From: Pirellulales bacterium
GTDB lineage: Bacteria; Planctomycetota; Planctomycetia; Pirellulales; Lacipirellulaceae
Assembly (NCBI GenBank): GCA_028279215.1
Contig: JANQOF010000081.1
Coordinates: 1-64,000 of the forward strand
Length of the DNA stretch: 64,000 nt
Direction of reading: 5' to 3'
Part shown: positions 38,995-49,170 of the stretch, in pieces
Position numbering within the stretch: the first letter of the stretch is position 1
Layout of the letters: the number at the start of each line of letters is the position of its first letter
Position numbers and translations under genes: made by a program
Notes under the pieces: generated by a model
Told to the model about the DNA's origin: nothing
The model's database searches: none
Seen by the model: the letters and a program-made list of their open reading frames with translations, nothing else

Positions 38995-40219
38995 TCACAC
39001 GGCAGACGTGGTAGTCATAGGCGCCGGCGCCGCTGGGATGTTTGCCGCAATTCGCGCCGCCCAGCGCGGGCGCGACGTGTTACTGCTGGAGAAGAACTCT
39101 AAACCGGGAGTCAAGATCTTGATGTCGGGTGGTACTCGATGCAACCTGACGCATGCGACCGATCGGCGTGGTATCGCCGACGCCTTCAGTCGCGACCAGG
39201 CCCGCTTTCTCCGTAGTCCCCTTGCCTCGCTCGGCCCTGATGAGTTGGTCGACCTTTTCAACCGCGAAGGACTACGCACCAAGGTCGAATCCACTGGAAA
39301 GGTCTTTCCCCAAAGCGATCGAGCGTTGGATGTGCAACGTACGCTAATCGCTAAACTCAAGCAGAGCGGCACGACGTTATCTTTATCTGAAGCCGTGCAG
39401 GGCGTAGAAAAAACTGGTGATGGATTCCGAGTAGTAACGGGCAATCGGGTAGTGAAGTGCCCAACTCTAATCGTTGCTAGCGGTGGAAAATCCTACCCTG
39501 GATGCGGCACTACAGGTGACGGATACGGGTGGGCCAGGTTGCTCGGTCACACAATCGTACCACCCCACCCTGCCCTGGTCGCGCTGAAGACAAGCGACGC
39601 TTGGTCGCACGAACTGTCCGGCATCACACTCGACGACGTGCTCCTAACGGTGGCTGGCTCGCAAGGCAGCAGCTCCCACAGCGTCCGCCGAGGTGCGCTG
39701 CTGCTAACGCACTTTGGCCTGTCGGGTCCAACCGCTATGAACGTCAGTCGTATCTTAACGGCGCAACCCAGTGCTGTTGGTCTGCAGCTCGATTGCGACT
39801 TGCTGCCCAAGATGACCGAACAACAGATACTCGACGAACTTGCCACCCTTGATGGACGCAAGCAGGTTGCGAATCTTGTTGCGGAGTGGCTACCGAAACG
39901 CTTTGTAGATGCGTTGCTCGAACAGTCGCAGATCCCGGCTCAACGCACTCAAGCAGAACTCAGCCGGATCGAGCGAAGACGTTTGGTTCAACAACTCAAA
40001 CGCTGCCGGTTTCGTCCATACGGATCAATGGGCTTCGCCAAGGCCGAAGTCACCGCCGGCGGCATCGAGCTACAAGAGGTGGATTCGCGCGATATGCAGA
40101 GCCGCATTACCCCAGGTTTGTATCTGGTGGGAGAAGTGCTCGATATCGACGGGCCCATTGGAGGCTACAACTTCCAGGCTGCATTCAGTACCGGCTGGCT
40201 AGCCGGCAGCAGCGTCTGA
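38984..40219 (+). CDS. NAD(P)/FAD-dependent oxidoreductase, HI0933/YhiN-like
   Basis: DVVVIGAGAAGMFAAIRAAQRGRDVLLLEKN..GVKILMSGGTRCNLTHA; GPIGGYNFQAAFSTGWLAGS; GTG start overlapping rnc. Confidence 0.9.
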   Translation: MTSNHTADVVVIGAGAAGMFAAIRAAQRGRDVLLLEKNSKPGVKILMSGGTRCNLTHATDRRGIADAFSRDQARFLRSPLASLGPDELVDLFNREGLRTKVESTGKVFPQSDRALDVQRTLIAKLKQSGTTLSLSEAVQGVEKTGDGFRVVTGNRVVKCPTLIVASGGKSYPGCGTTGDGYGWARLLGHTIVPPHPALVALKTSDAWSHELSGITLDDVLLTVAGSQGSSSHSVRRGALLLTHFGLSGPTAMNVSRILTAQPSAVGLQLDCDLLPKMTEQQILDELATLDGRKQVANLVAEWLPKRFVDALLEQSQIPAQRTQAELSRIERRRLVQQLKRCRFRPYGSMGFAKAEVTAGGIELQEVDSRDMQSRITPGLYLVGEVLDIDGPIGGYNFQAAFSTGWLAGSSV

Positions 40220-40245
40220 CAGCTTTGTCCGGATGCGCGTGTGGC

Positions 40246-41535
40246 TCAATGCCGCGTGACACGATCGATCAGAAGATGTGGTGGCCGCACTGAAGTGTCG
40301 CTTAGGACGATCGCATTCGACACCATGTTGCGGACCGCGGAAGCCTTTTCCTCGGTTGCGAAGATAGCTACCAGTGGCTGCCCTACGTCGACGCGATCGC
40401 CAACACGGACCTGCATCTCTAGTCCAACCGACAAATCGAGTTCGTCGCCATGCTGCCGACGACCTCCGCCCAACTCAATGATTGCACGGCCCAACTCTTG
40501 GGTATCAATCGACTGCACATGCCCCGCTCGCGTCGCAAGCACATCGTTTCGCGCCGCAATTGGCCGAGGGGCATCGAGATTGCCTCCTTGAGCCGTGACC
40601 ATCTCGCGGAACTTTGCCAGCGCCAAGCCGTTGTCGATCGTCGCTTGCAGTTGCTCGATACCGGCCGTCAGATTAGACGCGACCCCAGTTGAGACCAACA
40701 GCTCGGCGCCGAGCGCCATCGTGACGTCCATGAGTTCATCGGGGCCGTCGCCCTGGAGCGCCGCGATCGACTCGTTGACCTCAACGGCGTTTCCGGCGGT
40801 GCGGCCAAGCGGCTGATTCATATCAGTCACCAGCGCTACCGTCGTCACCCCCATCAAAGTACCCGTTCGCACCATCGAACGGGCCAGTGCTTGGGCATCG
40901 TCGAGCGTTTTCATAAACGCTCCCGACCCACATTTTACATCCAGCACCAGGGCATCGAGCCCTTCGGCAAGCTTCTTGCTCATGATGCTGGCGGTAATAA
41001 GTGGGATTGATTCAACCGTAGCGGTGACGTCGCGCAACGCATAGAGCTTGCGGTCGGCAGGAACTAGAGTTTCGGTGGCACCATTGATAACGCAGCCGAC
41101 TCGATCGACGACTTCACACATCTCTTCGAGCGATAGGTTGGTGCGAAATCCCGGAATCGATTCGAGCTTGTCGAGCGTGCCGCCGGTGGCTCCCAGCCCA
41201 CGGCCCGAAATCATGGGAACCCGCAGGCCGCAGCTCGCGAGCATGGCCGATAGCGGCAACGAGACGTGGTCGCCGAGGCCGCCGGTGGAGTGTTTGTCGA
41301 CCTCCGCCGCAGTTGAGTTGGGCCACTCGAGCATCACTCCGGAGTGCAGCATGTGCCGAGTCAGTGATGCGGTCTCCTCCACACTCATGCCTCGGCATAC
41401 GACTGCCATCGCAAATGAGGCCATCTGGTAATCGGCCACCTCGCCAGACACGTATCCATTTATCAGGTCTGCAATCTCGCCATCGGCGAGCTCTCCACCA
41501 TCGCGTTTCTTGGCAATTAAAAAGGTCGGGTTCAT
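40246..41535 (-). CDS. deoA: Thymidine/pyrimidine-nucleoside phosphorylase
   Basis: DKHSTGGLGDHVSLPLSAMLASCGLRVPMISGRGLGATGGTLDKLESIPGF; LVLDVKCGSGAFMKT. Confidence 0.95.
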   Translation of the reverse strand: MNPTFLIAKKRDGGELADGEIADLINGYVSGEVADYQMASFAMAVVCRGMSVEETASLTRHMLHSGVMLEWPNSTAAEVDKHSTGGLGDHVSLPLSAMLASCGLRVPMISGRGLGATGGTLDKLESIPGFRTNLSLEEMCEVVDRVGCVINGATETLVPADRKLYALRDVTATVESIPLITASIMSKKLAEGLDALVLDVKCGSGAFMKTLDDAQALARSMVRTGTLMGVTTVALVTDMNQPLGRTAGNAVEVNESIAALQGDGPDELMDVTMALGAELLVSTGVASNLTAGIEQLQATIDNGLALAKFREMVTAQGGNLDAPRPIAARNDVLATRAGHVQSIDTQELGRAIIELGGGRRQHGDELDLSVGLEMQVRVGDRVDVGQPLVAIFATEEKASAVRNMVSNAIVLSDTSVRPPHLLIDRVTRH

Positions 41536-41541
41536 GGTTGG

Positions 41542-42381
41542 CTACGTTGAAGACGCCGTGGAAGGAGACTGTAGCACGCCTTCGACAATCGCCCGCAACT
41601 CTTCGCTAGCGGTTGCTGCAGCGGCCACCACCTGCTCCCCGGTCGTTTTGCCAAGCTGATCGGGCGAACAAGCATTCGTTATCGTCGAAAGCCCAAGTAC
41701 GCGCATTCCTAGTTGCACGGCGACGATCACTTCAGGCACGGTCGACATCCCAACCACGTCGCCGCCCATCCTCCGCACCATACGGTACTCGGCACGGGTC
41801 TCGTACGTCGGTCCGAGCATGCCCACGTATACGCCGCGGTGGCAGACAATATCACTGGTGCGCGAGATAGACTGGGCTTGGTCAGCAAGCGCGCGATCGT
41901 ACGGACAGCACATGTCGGGCCAACGAGGACCAAGCCGAGGATCATTCGCGCCGACAAGTGGATTGCAAAACATCAGGTTGATATGATCGTCAATCACCAT
42001 CACTTCGCCCACACGGTATTGCGGGTTGAGGCCGCCAGCCGCGTTCGACACCACGAGTAACTCCGCCCCCAGTCCGCTCATTACGCGAACCGGTAGTGCC
42101 ACTTGTTCAATGGAGTGTCCCTCGTACCCATGGAAGCGGCCCTGCATGGCAATCACGTCTACGCCGCCTAGCGTGCCACATACGAATCGTCCTCGATGGC
42201 CAATCGTCGTCGACTGCGGCAGATGCGGAAGGTCTGAGTAATCGATGGCCACAGTGTTGTCGATACGATCTGCCAAGCCGCCTAGTCCCGAACCGAGTAT
42301 CAGTGCAGCCGCCGGTGTGTGATGCCAGCGGTGCTGAATAGCGGCCACCAAATCACCGACTTGGGAGAACGTATCGAACAT
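41542..42381 (-). CDS. Purine-nucleoside phosphorylase (canonical residue set)
   Basis: LILGSGLGGLADRI..VVSNAAGGLNPQY..GPTYETRAEYRMVRRMGGDVVGMSTVPEVIVA..LSTITNAC. Confidence 0.92.
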   Translation of the reverse strand: MFDTFSQVGDLVAAIQHRWHHTPAAALILGSGLGGLADRIDNTVAIDYSDLPHLPQSTTIGHRGRFVCGTLGGVDVIAMQGRFHGYEGHSIEQVALPVRVMSGLGAELLVVSNAAGGLNPQYRVGEVMVIDDHINLMFCNPLVGANDPRLGPRWPDMCCPYDRALADQAQSISRTSDIVCHRGVYVGMLGPTYETRAEYRMVRRMGGDVVGMSTVPEVIVAVQLGMRVLGLSTITNACSPDQLGKTTGEQVVAAAATASEELRAIVEGVLQSPSTASST

Positions 42382-43217
42382 CAGTCGCTTGCCTGAGCCA
42401 GATGCGCCAAGACTCCCTCGAACAGAGACCGCAATTTTGGTTCAGCGCTCACTGCTGTGGCGATAATCTCGTCGACGTTCGCCGGTTCAAGTGCGTCAGG
42501 CAGGCACATGTCGGTAACTACCGACACACCAAATACACGCATTCCACAATGCACGGCCACAATCACTTCGGGCACAGTCGACATACCCACCACGTCGGCG
42601 CCGATCATCCGCAGGAACCGGTACTCCGCGCGAGTCTCCAGGCATGGACCGGTGACGGCTACCGTCACACCCTTGTGTGCCACAAAGTTCTCGCGGCGTG
42701 CAATCTCCAAGCCGACTTCGATGAGTTTTGGGTCGTACGGAGCGCTCATGTCGGGAAAGCGTGGGCCCAGGCGATCATCGTTGATGCCGACCAGCGGGTT
42801 GTCGCCCATCAGATTGATGTGATCGTCAATCACCATTACGTCACCAGCATTGTAGTACGGGTTCATACCTCCAACCGCTTGCGACACGCAAAGCACGTCG
42901 GCGCCCAGGCCCTTCATCACTCGCACTGGCAACGTGATCTGTTTGAGCGGATAGCCTTCGTATTGATGAAACCGTCCTTCCATCGCCACTACCGGAAGAC
43001 CGTTCAGCGTCCCGCATACCAGTCGACCACGGTGACTGGTGGCAGTTGACGTAGGGAAGTGCGGAATCTCAGCGTAGTCGAGCGCCGCTGCTACATCGAT
43101 TTGTTCGGCCAAGCTACCAAGCCCTGTGCCAAGGATCAGTCCGGCGCGTGGCGTGACGTCCCAGGCTTGGCGGATGGTGGCAACTGCCTCTTCGATTTGG
43201 GCAAACAGCTCCAGCAT
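42381..43217 (-). CDS. Purine-nucleoside phosphorylase paralog with altered base-site residues
   Basis: LILGTGLGSLAEQI..CVSQAVGGMNPYY..GPCLETRAEYRFLRMIGADVVGMSTVPEVIVA..VSVVTDMC; upstream part of the 435-aa ORF overlaps deoC out of frame so start set at 43217. Confidence 0.88.
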   Translation of the reverse strand: MLELFAQIEEAVATIRQAWDVTPRAGLILGTGLGSLAEQIDVAAALDYAEIPHFPTSTATSHRGRLVCGTLNGLPVVAMEGRFHQYEGYPLKQITLPVRVMKGLGADVLCVSQAVGGMNPYYNAGDVMVIDDHINLMGDNPLVGINDDRLGPRFPDMSAPYDPKLIEVGLEIARRENFVAHKGVTVAVTGPCLETRAEYRFLRMIGADVVGMSTVPEVIVAVHCGMRVFGVSVVTDMCLPDALEPANVDEIIATAVSAEPKLRSLFEGVLAHLAQASD

Positions 43218-43234
43218 CTTGCCTCCACTGACGT

Positions 43235-43936
43235 TTAGTAATCGGACTTCGAAGTCTCGCCTTCGGCGATCGTTGCTGTTCCGCTGGTACCCAACCGCGT
43301 CGCCCCAAGCTCGACAAACCGCACCGCGTCGGCGTAGCTGCGGATTCCGCCCGATGCCTTGACCTCCATCGCTTCCGACGTGTGCTTCCTCATCAAGGTA
43401 ACATCGTGTTCGGTAGCACCGGTGCCGACTAACTGACCTTCCGCGTTCTTCTTGAAACCAAACCCGGTGGAGGTCTTTACATATGCGGCACCCGCCAGTT
43501 CGCTGACCTCGCAGAGTTTGATCTTCTGATCGTCGCTCAGAAATCCCGTTTCGAAAATGACCTTGGTGATCGACTCGCGCTCTCCGGCGGCCTCGACCAC
43601 GGCGCGGATATCGGTCAGCACGTATTCCCAATCTCCTGCAAACACCTTTCCGAGGTTGACCACCATGTCGACTTCGCGAGCACCGCATTGGCAGGCTTCA
43701 ATCGTTTCGGCCACCTTTGTGGCGGTCGTCGTGCCGCCGTGCGGAAAGCCAATCACCGTGCTGACCAGCACCTCCGAATCGGCAAGTTGCTGTCGTGCAA
43801 GTGGCACTTGCGAAGGCTTCACACAGATGCTCGCGACCCCCACCCGATCGCACAACTCGCACGCCTGCCGCACGTCGTCGTCGTGCTGAGTTGGCTGCAG
43901 CACGGCGTGATCGATCATCGAGACGATCTGTTGCAT
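43235..43936 (-). CDS. deoC: Deoxyribose-phosphate aldolase
   Basis: SMIDHAVLQPTQ..VGVASICVKPSQVPLA..TVIGFPHGGTTTATKVAE..FETGFLSDDQKIKLCEVSELAGAAYVKTSTGF. Confidence 0.95.
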   Translation of the reverse strand: MQQIVSMIDHAVLQPTQHDDDVRQACELCDRVGVASICVKPSQVPLARQQLADSEVLVSTVIGFPHGGTTTATKVAETIEACQCGAREVDMVVNLGKVFAGDWEYVLTDIRAVVEAAGERESITKVIFETGFLSDDQKIKLCEVSELAGAAYVKTSTGFGFKKNAEGQLVGTGATEHDVTLMRKHTSEAMEVKASGGIRSYADAVRFVELGATRLGTSGTATIAEGETSKSDY

Positions 43937-44012
43937 GGGTTGAGCAATACCGGTTCAAGTTGCCGACAAGAAGCCGCGATTATAGCGCGGACATGGCGCG
44001 AAAACCAGTAGT

Positions 44013-45068
44013 CTACTGCTCGGGCTGGTCCTGCCGGCAAGCTTCTTGCACCGGTAGCAACAGATCGACAACCACCGGAAAATGATCCGAAGTATCGAGC
44101 GATACGCAGTGCGCGATGAAAACGCGTTCGACAAACGGCATCAGCTCTGCCGGCAACAGGATGTGATCGATCATCGTGTGGACGTCTTGTGGATCGTCTG
44201 CGCCATTCTCGTTCCAATCCCAATGCGATGTGTACCGATCGGCAATGCGAGTAATCCGCTCGGCCACGTTAACCAACTCGGCGCCTGGGTTCTCCGAGTC
44301 GTAGTTCTTTAGGCTGGCGATCACGTCGGTCTGAGTCGACCGCCCGTAGTCGCGATCGGGCACGTCGGGATCGTAGTCGTTCAAGTCCCCCAGAACGATC
44401 GGCTGGTAACCTCGGCTGACGATCTCGCCTCGAATAATCCGCCGGGCGACCTTGGCTTCGGCGGTTCGACGTGCGTTGGAGTAGTCGTCCTGTGGGTTCG
44501 ACTTCAGGTGCAACCCGAGGAAACCTAGCTTGTGCCCACCGATCGTAAAGAAATAGACCGCGTTGCGCGAAATCGATGCCGACAAATTCCGCAGACTGCC
44601 GCTCTCGCCTTCCACAGTAAACGCCTGTCGCCACGTTGGATCGCCTTCGGCCGAGTAATACGTCCGAATCGTGACGTCGTCCACTTCATCTGGCTCGATC
44701 CGACTGATGAGCGCGACGTCCATCCCCGTGAAGGAATCGTTGCACTCAACGTGGTACCCGCGATAGTTCGTGTGGCCTTTTTCATGCAGCAAGGTAACCA
44801 GCAATTCCACAGCCTCGCGGCTGGTGGCTTCGACCAGATTTATTATGTCCGGCTGAAGCACCTCAATCACATTGGCCACCCGCTCATGATGCTGCTCGCG
44901 GGCATAATTGAAGCGGTACTTGTTGAGCGTCCCCACACGCACTCCTGGAGCCGTGAGGATCTCGGTATTGAACGTTACGATGCGGAGAGGGATGAACTCG
45001 GCAGCTTGTGCTGGGACAAATGGCAGAGTAACAGACAGAACCAGACCAACAACACAGAAGCGGACCAT
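44013..45068 (-). CDS. Endonuclease/exonuclease/phosphatase family protein, exported
   Basis: RIVTFNTEIL..LGFLGLHLKSNP..PIVLGDLNDYDPDVPD..DHILLPAEL..SDHFPVVVDL; signal peptide from MVRFCVVGLVLSVTLPFVPAQAAEF. Confidence 0.85.
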   Translation of the reverse strand: MVRFCVVGLVLSVTLPFVPAQAAEFIPLRIVTFNTEILTAPGVRVGTLNKYRFNYAREQHHERVANVIEVLQPDIINLVEATSREAVELLVTLLHEKGHTNYRGYHVECNDSFTGMDVALISRIEPDEVDDVTIRTYYSAEGDPTWRQAFTVEGESGSLRNLSASISRNAVYFFTIGGHKLGFLGLHLKSNPQDDYSNARRTAEAKVARRIIRGEIVSRGYQPIVLGDLNDYDPDVPDRDYGRSTQTDVIASLKNYDSENPGAELVNVAERITRIADRYTSHWDWNENGADDPQDVHTMIDHILLPAELMPFVERVFIAHCVSLDTSDHFPVVVDLLLPVQEACRQDQPEQ

Positions 45069-45108
45069 GGGAGCAATCTCTTGAGCGGTATTATCAACCA
45101 ACGATTTA

Positions 45109-46842
45109 CTAGCCATCAACACTATCAACGTTAACCATTGAGCACCGGAAGCGATAGGTGATTTTCGACAGCTTTTTCTTTGAATAAAGGGCGCTGGCGG
45201 ACATGAGTCCGAATAGTACCGCACTTGCTGGTTCCGGCACGCCGTGGGTCAGTGAGACAGAAGGGCTTGCCACAGATCCAAACCTCGTCTTCCAGAGCAG
45301 ATAGTCGGCCGCGTCTACGATCCCGGAACTCGCTCCACCGTTGTCGCCAACTCCATTCAGCACACCTGGCGTCGTCGATCCAAGATTGTCACGCCATACG
45401 GTGTAATCGGCGAGGTTTACAACTCCATCGTCGTTGAAGTCGCCGAGGATTGGCGAAGGAGTAACATTGCCAAAGACTCCCGGGCTACCGACGTCGCCGG
45501 CGTGGTAATCTGGGATTGGACTTTCGAATAAGGGATTGGCGATGGCCGCGCCTTGTGCGTCCTCGGTTGTGGCTGCCCAAAGACTACCGTCGGCGCTTTC
45601 ACCATTACCGTTGGCTGCATCCAAGTTGGTCAAGTAGATCGACCCGTCGCCACTGCCATCTGGCCAGCCTCCGGTGGCTGATTGATAGCTAAGTACGGCG
45701 ACCGCCTCGTTGAAGGTCATCCCGGGATCGACCTCGGACTGGTAAGACGCCAGCGAGTTCCATAGACCGAAGGTATCGCCGCCATTGTTCAATTGCGGCC
45801 AACCCGTCACCGGAACATAGTTACCGGGGCCCCAGATGGTTTCCAGATCGGAGATCTGAAGGTTGCCGGCGTCGAATAGCACCGCAGTTTCCCCGTTGGC
45901 AATCGAACCACCTGCGATATTCGCGTAACTTCGCGCCGAGCCTAAATCGTCCAAGACATAGCCCGTCAGGTCGAGGACGCCACCCGTGTTATTCAATACT
46001 TCGATCCACTCAAAATCAAATCCAGAATTCTGACCTTCGTCGGGCGAATCGGCGGGCTGGGCGATGAATTCCGTAATCAACACGCCACTAGCGGCAGCCC
46101 CTGTCGGAACCACGTTCGGAGATGCAATGTCGGGGCCGTTCAACTGATCACCGCTAGGCAGGAAGGTAGCGAGGCTAGTCACGGCACCATCAACGCCGGA
46201 TTCGGACAAAGACCAGTTTGTGCCGTCTGTGATGCTCCCGTCGCCCGAATAGGCAATGGATTGTCCGTCGCTGCTTGCGGGAAATCCGGCGGCTACCGTA
46301 TAGTCGAACGAATAAGCGGCATTGGCAAAGCCAGTGACCTTGCGCTGTTCACCATCGATCGGCGCGTCGAGTTCCCAGGACTCAGCAGAGTCCCAAAGAC
46401 CCACCTGTCGCTGCGCCCCGCTGCTATTGAGCTGGGGAAATCCCTCTACTCCGATCAGTCGCACGTCGGACGGCAAGTTCCATCCGGCTCGATACCTCGC
46501 ATCGTCGAATTCGAATGCCGTTCCGTTATACAGCACGGCAACCGATCCGGCAGGAACAACGGTATTCGCGGCGTTGCCACCACTTGTGGTCGCCAAGATA
46601 TTGATGGGCGTAGCCGCTGGGTTGGTAGCACTCAATGTGTCGCCCAAGTCGCTAAATGCGTAGCCGTCCAGGTCGATGTCACTCGGCCCGGCGTTACGCA
46701 ACTCAATCCACTCAAATCGCGATTCGCTCGCGGTGAGCGGATTGAACATCACCTCAGTAACTTGCAGATTGGACAATTGCGCAAATGCCAACCGGCAAGA
46801 TGCAAGGGCTGCCATTGCGACAAGAGTAGCCGACGATCTCAT
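45109..46842 (-). CDS. Lamin-tail-domain, dockerin-like and PEP-CTERM exported protein
   Basis: EVMFNPLTASESRFEWIELRNAG.. and second LITEFIAQPADSPDEG..FEWIEVLNNTG; DFNDDGVVNLADYTVWRDNLG; VPEPASAVLFGLMSASALYSKKK. Confidence 0.85.
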   Translation of the reverse strand: MRSSATLVAMAALASCRLAFAQLSNLQVTEVMFNPLTASESRFEWIELRNAGPSDIDLDGYAFSDLGDTLSATNPAATPINILATTSGGNAANTVVPAGSVAVLYNGTAFEFDDARYRAGWNLPSDVRLIGVEGFPQLNSSGAQRQVGLWDSAESWELDAPIDGEQRKVTGFANAAYSFDYTVAAGFPASSDGQSIAYSGDGSITDGTNWSLSESGVDGAVTSLATFLPSGDQLNGPDIASPNVVPTGAAASGVLITEFIAQPADSPDEGQNSGFDFEWIEVLNNTGGVLDLTGYVLDDLGSARSYANIAGGSIANGETAVLFDAGNLQISDLETIWGPGNYVPVTGWPQLNNGGDTFGLWNSLASYQSEVDPGMTFNEAVAVLSYQSATGGWPDGSGDGSIYLTNLDAANGNGESADGSLWAATTEDAQGAAIANPLFESPIPDYHAGDVGSPGVFGNVTPSPILGDFNDDGVVNLADYTVWRDNLGSTTPGVLNGVGDNGGASSGIVDAADYLLWKTRFGSVASPSVSLTHGVPEPASAVLFGLMSASALYSKKKLSKITYRFRCSMVNVDSVDG

Positions 46843-46870
46843 GTGTTCCCCCCAATCGTAGATACCTTAA

Positions 46871-46907
46871 GAGAAAAACCACGCTCCGTCCGCTGGACGA
46901 AGCGTGG
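46871..46907 (-). terminator. Intrinsic terminator-like hairpin plus T-tract in the leader of the lamin-tail/PEP-CTERM gene
   Basis: Minus strand CCACGCTTCGTCC-AGC-GGACGGAGCGTGG-TTTTTCTC; 13-bp stem with one G-U position. Confidence 0.7.
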
Positions 46908-47212
46908 CTCTTTGCAAACGTTCTGATTCGGCCGAGATATGCCCGGCCACTCTAACTCAATTTGTTTCAGCCCAAACAACGACGCATGGCGACCGCGTCA
47001 ACACCGGTAAGCGCCACTGCAGCACTTGGGATGCTGCCGGGCTCTGCCAAGAAATGCCGATCCACCCAAGCGCAGCGCCAACATTCCTCTTACATGCGTG
47101 AGTGATCGATCCATAGTAACTCGATTTGTCGAAACGCCTAGCCGCAGCTTGCATATTTTCGGAATCTTAACACTTTTCTTGTGACAGCCCCAGCTACTAT
47201 TGCCTCCCGTGC

Positions 47213-47986
47213 TTAGTACGTAAAGTGTTTGATAGTCTCACCTTTCTCGTCGATCTCGGTGAGCGACTCGATGCCAATGTCAAGATGCACGCTCGACCAA
47301 TCGCGAGAAACCGCAGCGTCGCTCATTGATGTCTTCACGCCCTCGGGCGTCATTGGCTTGTCGGATACCAGCAGCAAAGCCCCTCTTGCGATCCGGTTGC
47401 GGTGTCCGACCGAGAAAATGGTCGCCGTTTCCATGTCGATGGCGATGGTCGAGTAGTCGCGAAGCTGTTGTTTGAATTGTTCGTCATGCTCCCAAACGCG
47501 CCGGTTAGTGGTGTGCACCACGCCGGTACGGTATTCGAGTCCGTGATCGACGAGCTTCTGCGAGACAAATTTGTGGAGCTTGAACGACGGCAATGCCGGT
47601 ACAAGCGGCGGCAAATAGTCGTCCGAGGTGCCTTCGCCGCGAATGGCGCCGATTGGCAGGATGAAGTGGCCGATTTCCGTCGAGTCCTTCAAGCCGCCAC
47701 ATTTGCCAAGAAACAGGACTCCCTTGGGCTCACACGCGGTAAGCAGGTCCATAATCGTGGCTGCATTGGGTGAACCGATACCGAAGTTGACAATCGTCAG
47801 CCCCGCAGAGTTGGTGGAAGCCTGCATCGGGCGATCTTCGCCATGCACCGCGCAGTTAAACTGCTCGGAGAACCGGCGAATGTAGTCGCTGAAATTCGTT
47901 AGCAGGATGTAGTCGCCAAACTCCTCCAGCGGCATGCCGGTATAGCGGGTGAGCCAGTCGCGGGCGATTGCTTGCTTGCTGATCAT
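47213..47986 (-). CDS. amn: AMP nucleosidase
   Basis: TIVNFGIGSPNAATIMDLLTACEPKGVLFLGKCGGLKDSTEIGHFILPIGAIRGEGTSDDYLPP; IAIDMETATIFSVGHRN. Confidence 0.9.
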   Translation of the reverse strand: MISKQAIARDWLTRYTGMPLEEFGDYILLTNFSDYIRRFSEQFNCAVHGEDRPMQASTNSAGLTIVNFGIGSPNAATIMDLLTACEPKGVLFLGKCGGLKDSTEIGHFILPIGAIRGEGTSDDYLPPLVPALPSFKLHKFVSQKLVDHGLEYRTGVVHTTNRRVWEHDEQFKQQLRDYSTIAIDMETATIFSVGHRNRIARGALLLVSDKPMTPEGVKTSMSDAAVSRDWSSVHLDIGIESLTEIDEKGETIKHFTY

Positions 47987-48254
47987 GATGCCGGGTTGAG
48001 TTGCGAGTTGCACCAGAAACCGATAAGCTCTTACACAGCAGTAACTTACGCCGATCTTGAGATTCCGACAAGGTACCGTGAAGCTTCACTTGTCACGAAG
48101 TGCAACGAAGCTCACAAAACTGTTTGCGCCACTTGGGGTTGAATAGGATATCGGTGCGTACACTCACGATGCGGTTTGACTTGGAACGGGTGCCTTCGCC
48201 TACCTACGGTCACCGCGCAGTTAAGAATGAGTATTCGTAGGAGAAATCTGACTC

Positions 48255-48959
48255 ATGTTACTGTCAACGACATTGAAGCAAATTGGCGTGGTGGGCCTTG
48301 CAACTGTTCTGTTGAGTGCCACGGTTATGGCCCAGCCTGGCGGCCGCGGCGGCTTTGGAGGTCCCGGCGGCGGGATGACCGGCTTACTCATGTCGGGCGA
48401 TGTGCGGGACGAACTGGAAATCTCCGACGAGCAGCTATCCGACCTTCGATCTATGGGCGAGGAAATGCGGGACCAAATGAGGTCGATGTTCCAGGGGATG
48501 CGCGACTTGTCGCCAGAGGAGCGTCGCGAACGATTCGAATCGATGCGCGCCGACATGGAGGATATGAGACTGCAGGCCGAAGACCGGATGGGTGAAATCC
48601 TCCTTCCCCATCAAATGGCCCGCTTACGCGAGATCAACCTACAGCAACAAGTTCGCCGTGGCGGCCTGCAAGGAGCGTTGCGAGGTGAGTTGGCCCAGGA
48701 ACTTGGGATTTCGGAGGAGCAGCGCGAGGAATTAGCCGCCAAAGCACAGGAGTTGCAGCAAGATTTGCAAGAGAAAATCGAACAACTGCGCAAAGATGCG
48801 CGCGAAGAGCTGATGAGCCTGCTGACACCCGACCAGCGGTCGAAGCTTGAATCGATGATGGGCTCGGAGTTTGAGATGCAGGAACGTGGATTCGGCAGTC
48901 GACGCGGCGGACCTGGAGGCCGTGAACGTGGTGGCAGGGGCCGGCCCGCATCCGAGTAG
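48255..48959 (+). CDS. Exported Gly/Arg-rich coiled-coil protein, Spy/CpxP-like
   Basis: Signal peptide; LEISDEQLSDLRSMGEEMRDQM..LGISEEQREELAAKAQELQQDLQEKIEQLRKDAREELMSLLTPDQRSKLE. Confidence 0.7.
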   Translation: MLLSTTLKQIGVVGLATVLLSATVMAQPGGRGGFGGPGGGMTGLLMSGDVRDELEISDEQLSDLRSMGEEMRDQMRSMFQGMRDLSPEERRERFESMRADMEDMRLQAEDRMGEILLPHQMARLREINLQQQVRRGGLQGALRGELAQELGISEEQREELAAKAQELQQDLQEKIEQLRKDAREELMSLLTPDQRSKLESMMGSEFEMQERGFGSRRGGPGGRERGGRGRPASE

Positions 48960-49170
48960 CAATCGGCGCAGATCTATCGCCGCAAAGCGTTTTGCAGCAA
49001 GCGTTTGCAGCAACAGCATCATGCGTTCATAATGAGTTGATTGGCAGACGGGGCGACAGGCGTTCCAATTCTGCCGGCCCGCCAATCTGGCTGTAGGTCG
49101 TTGCTGCCCCGGCCCTAGCTCCTACCCCGTTACACTGATTCATTCCCCTGCTGCGACGAGGCAAACACTC

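Noticed and set aside
43218-43688. N-terminal extension of the second PNP ORF
   Set aside because: Out-of-frame overlap with deoC, Arg-rich non-natural composition; PNP homology begins at MLELFAQ (43217).
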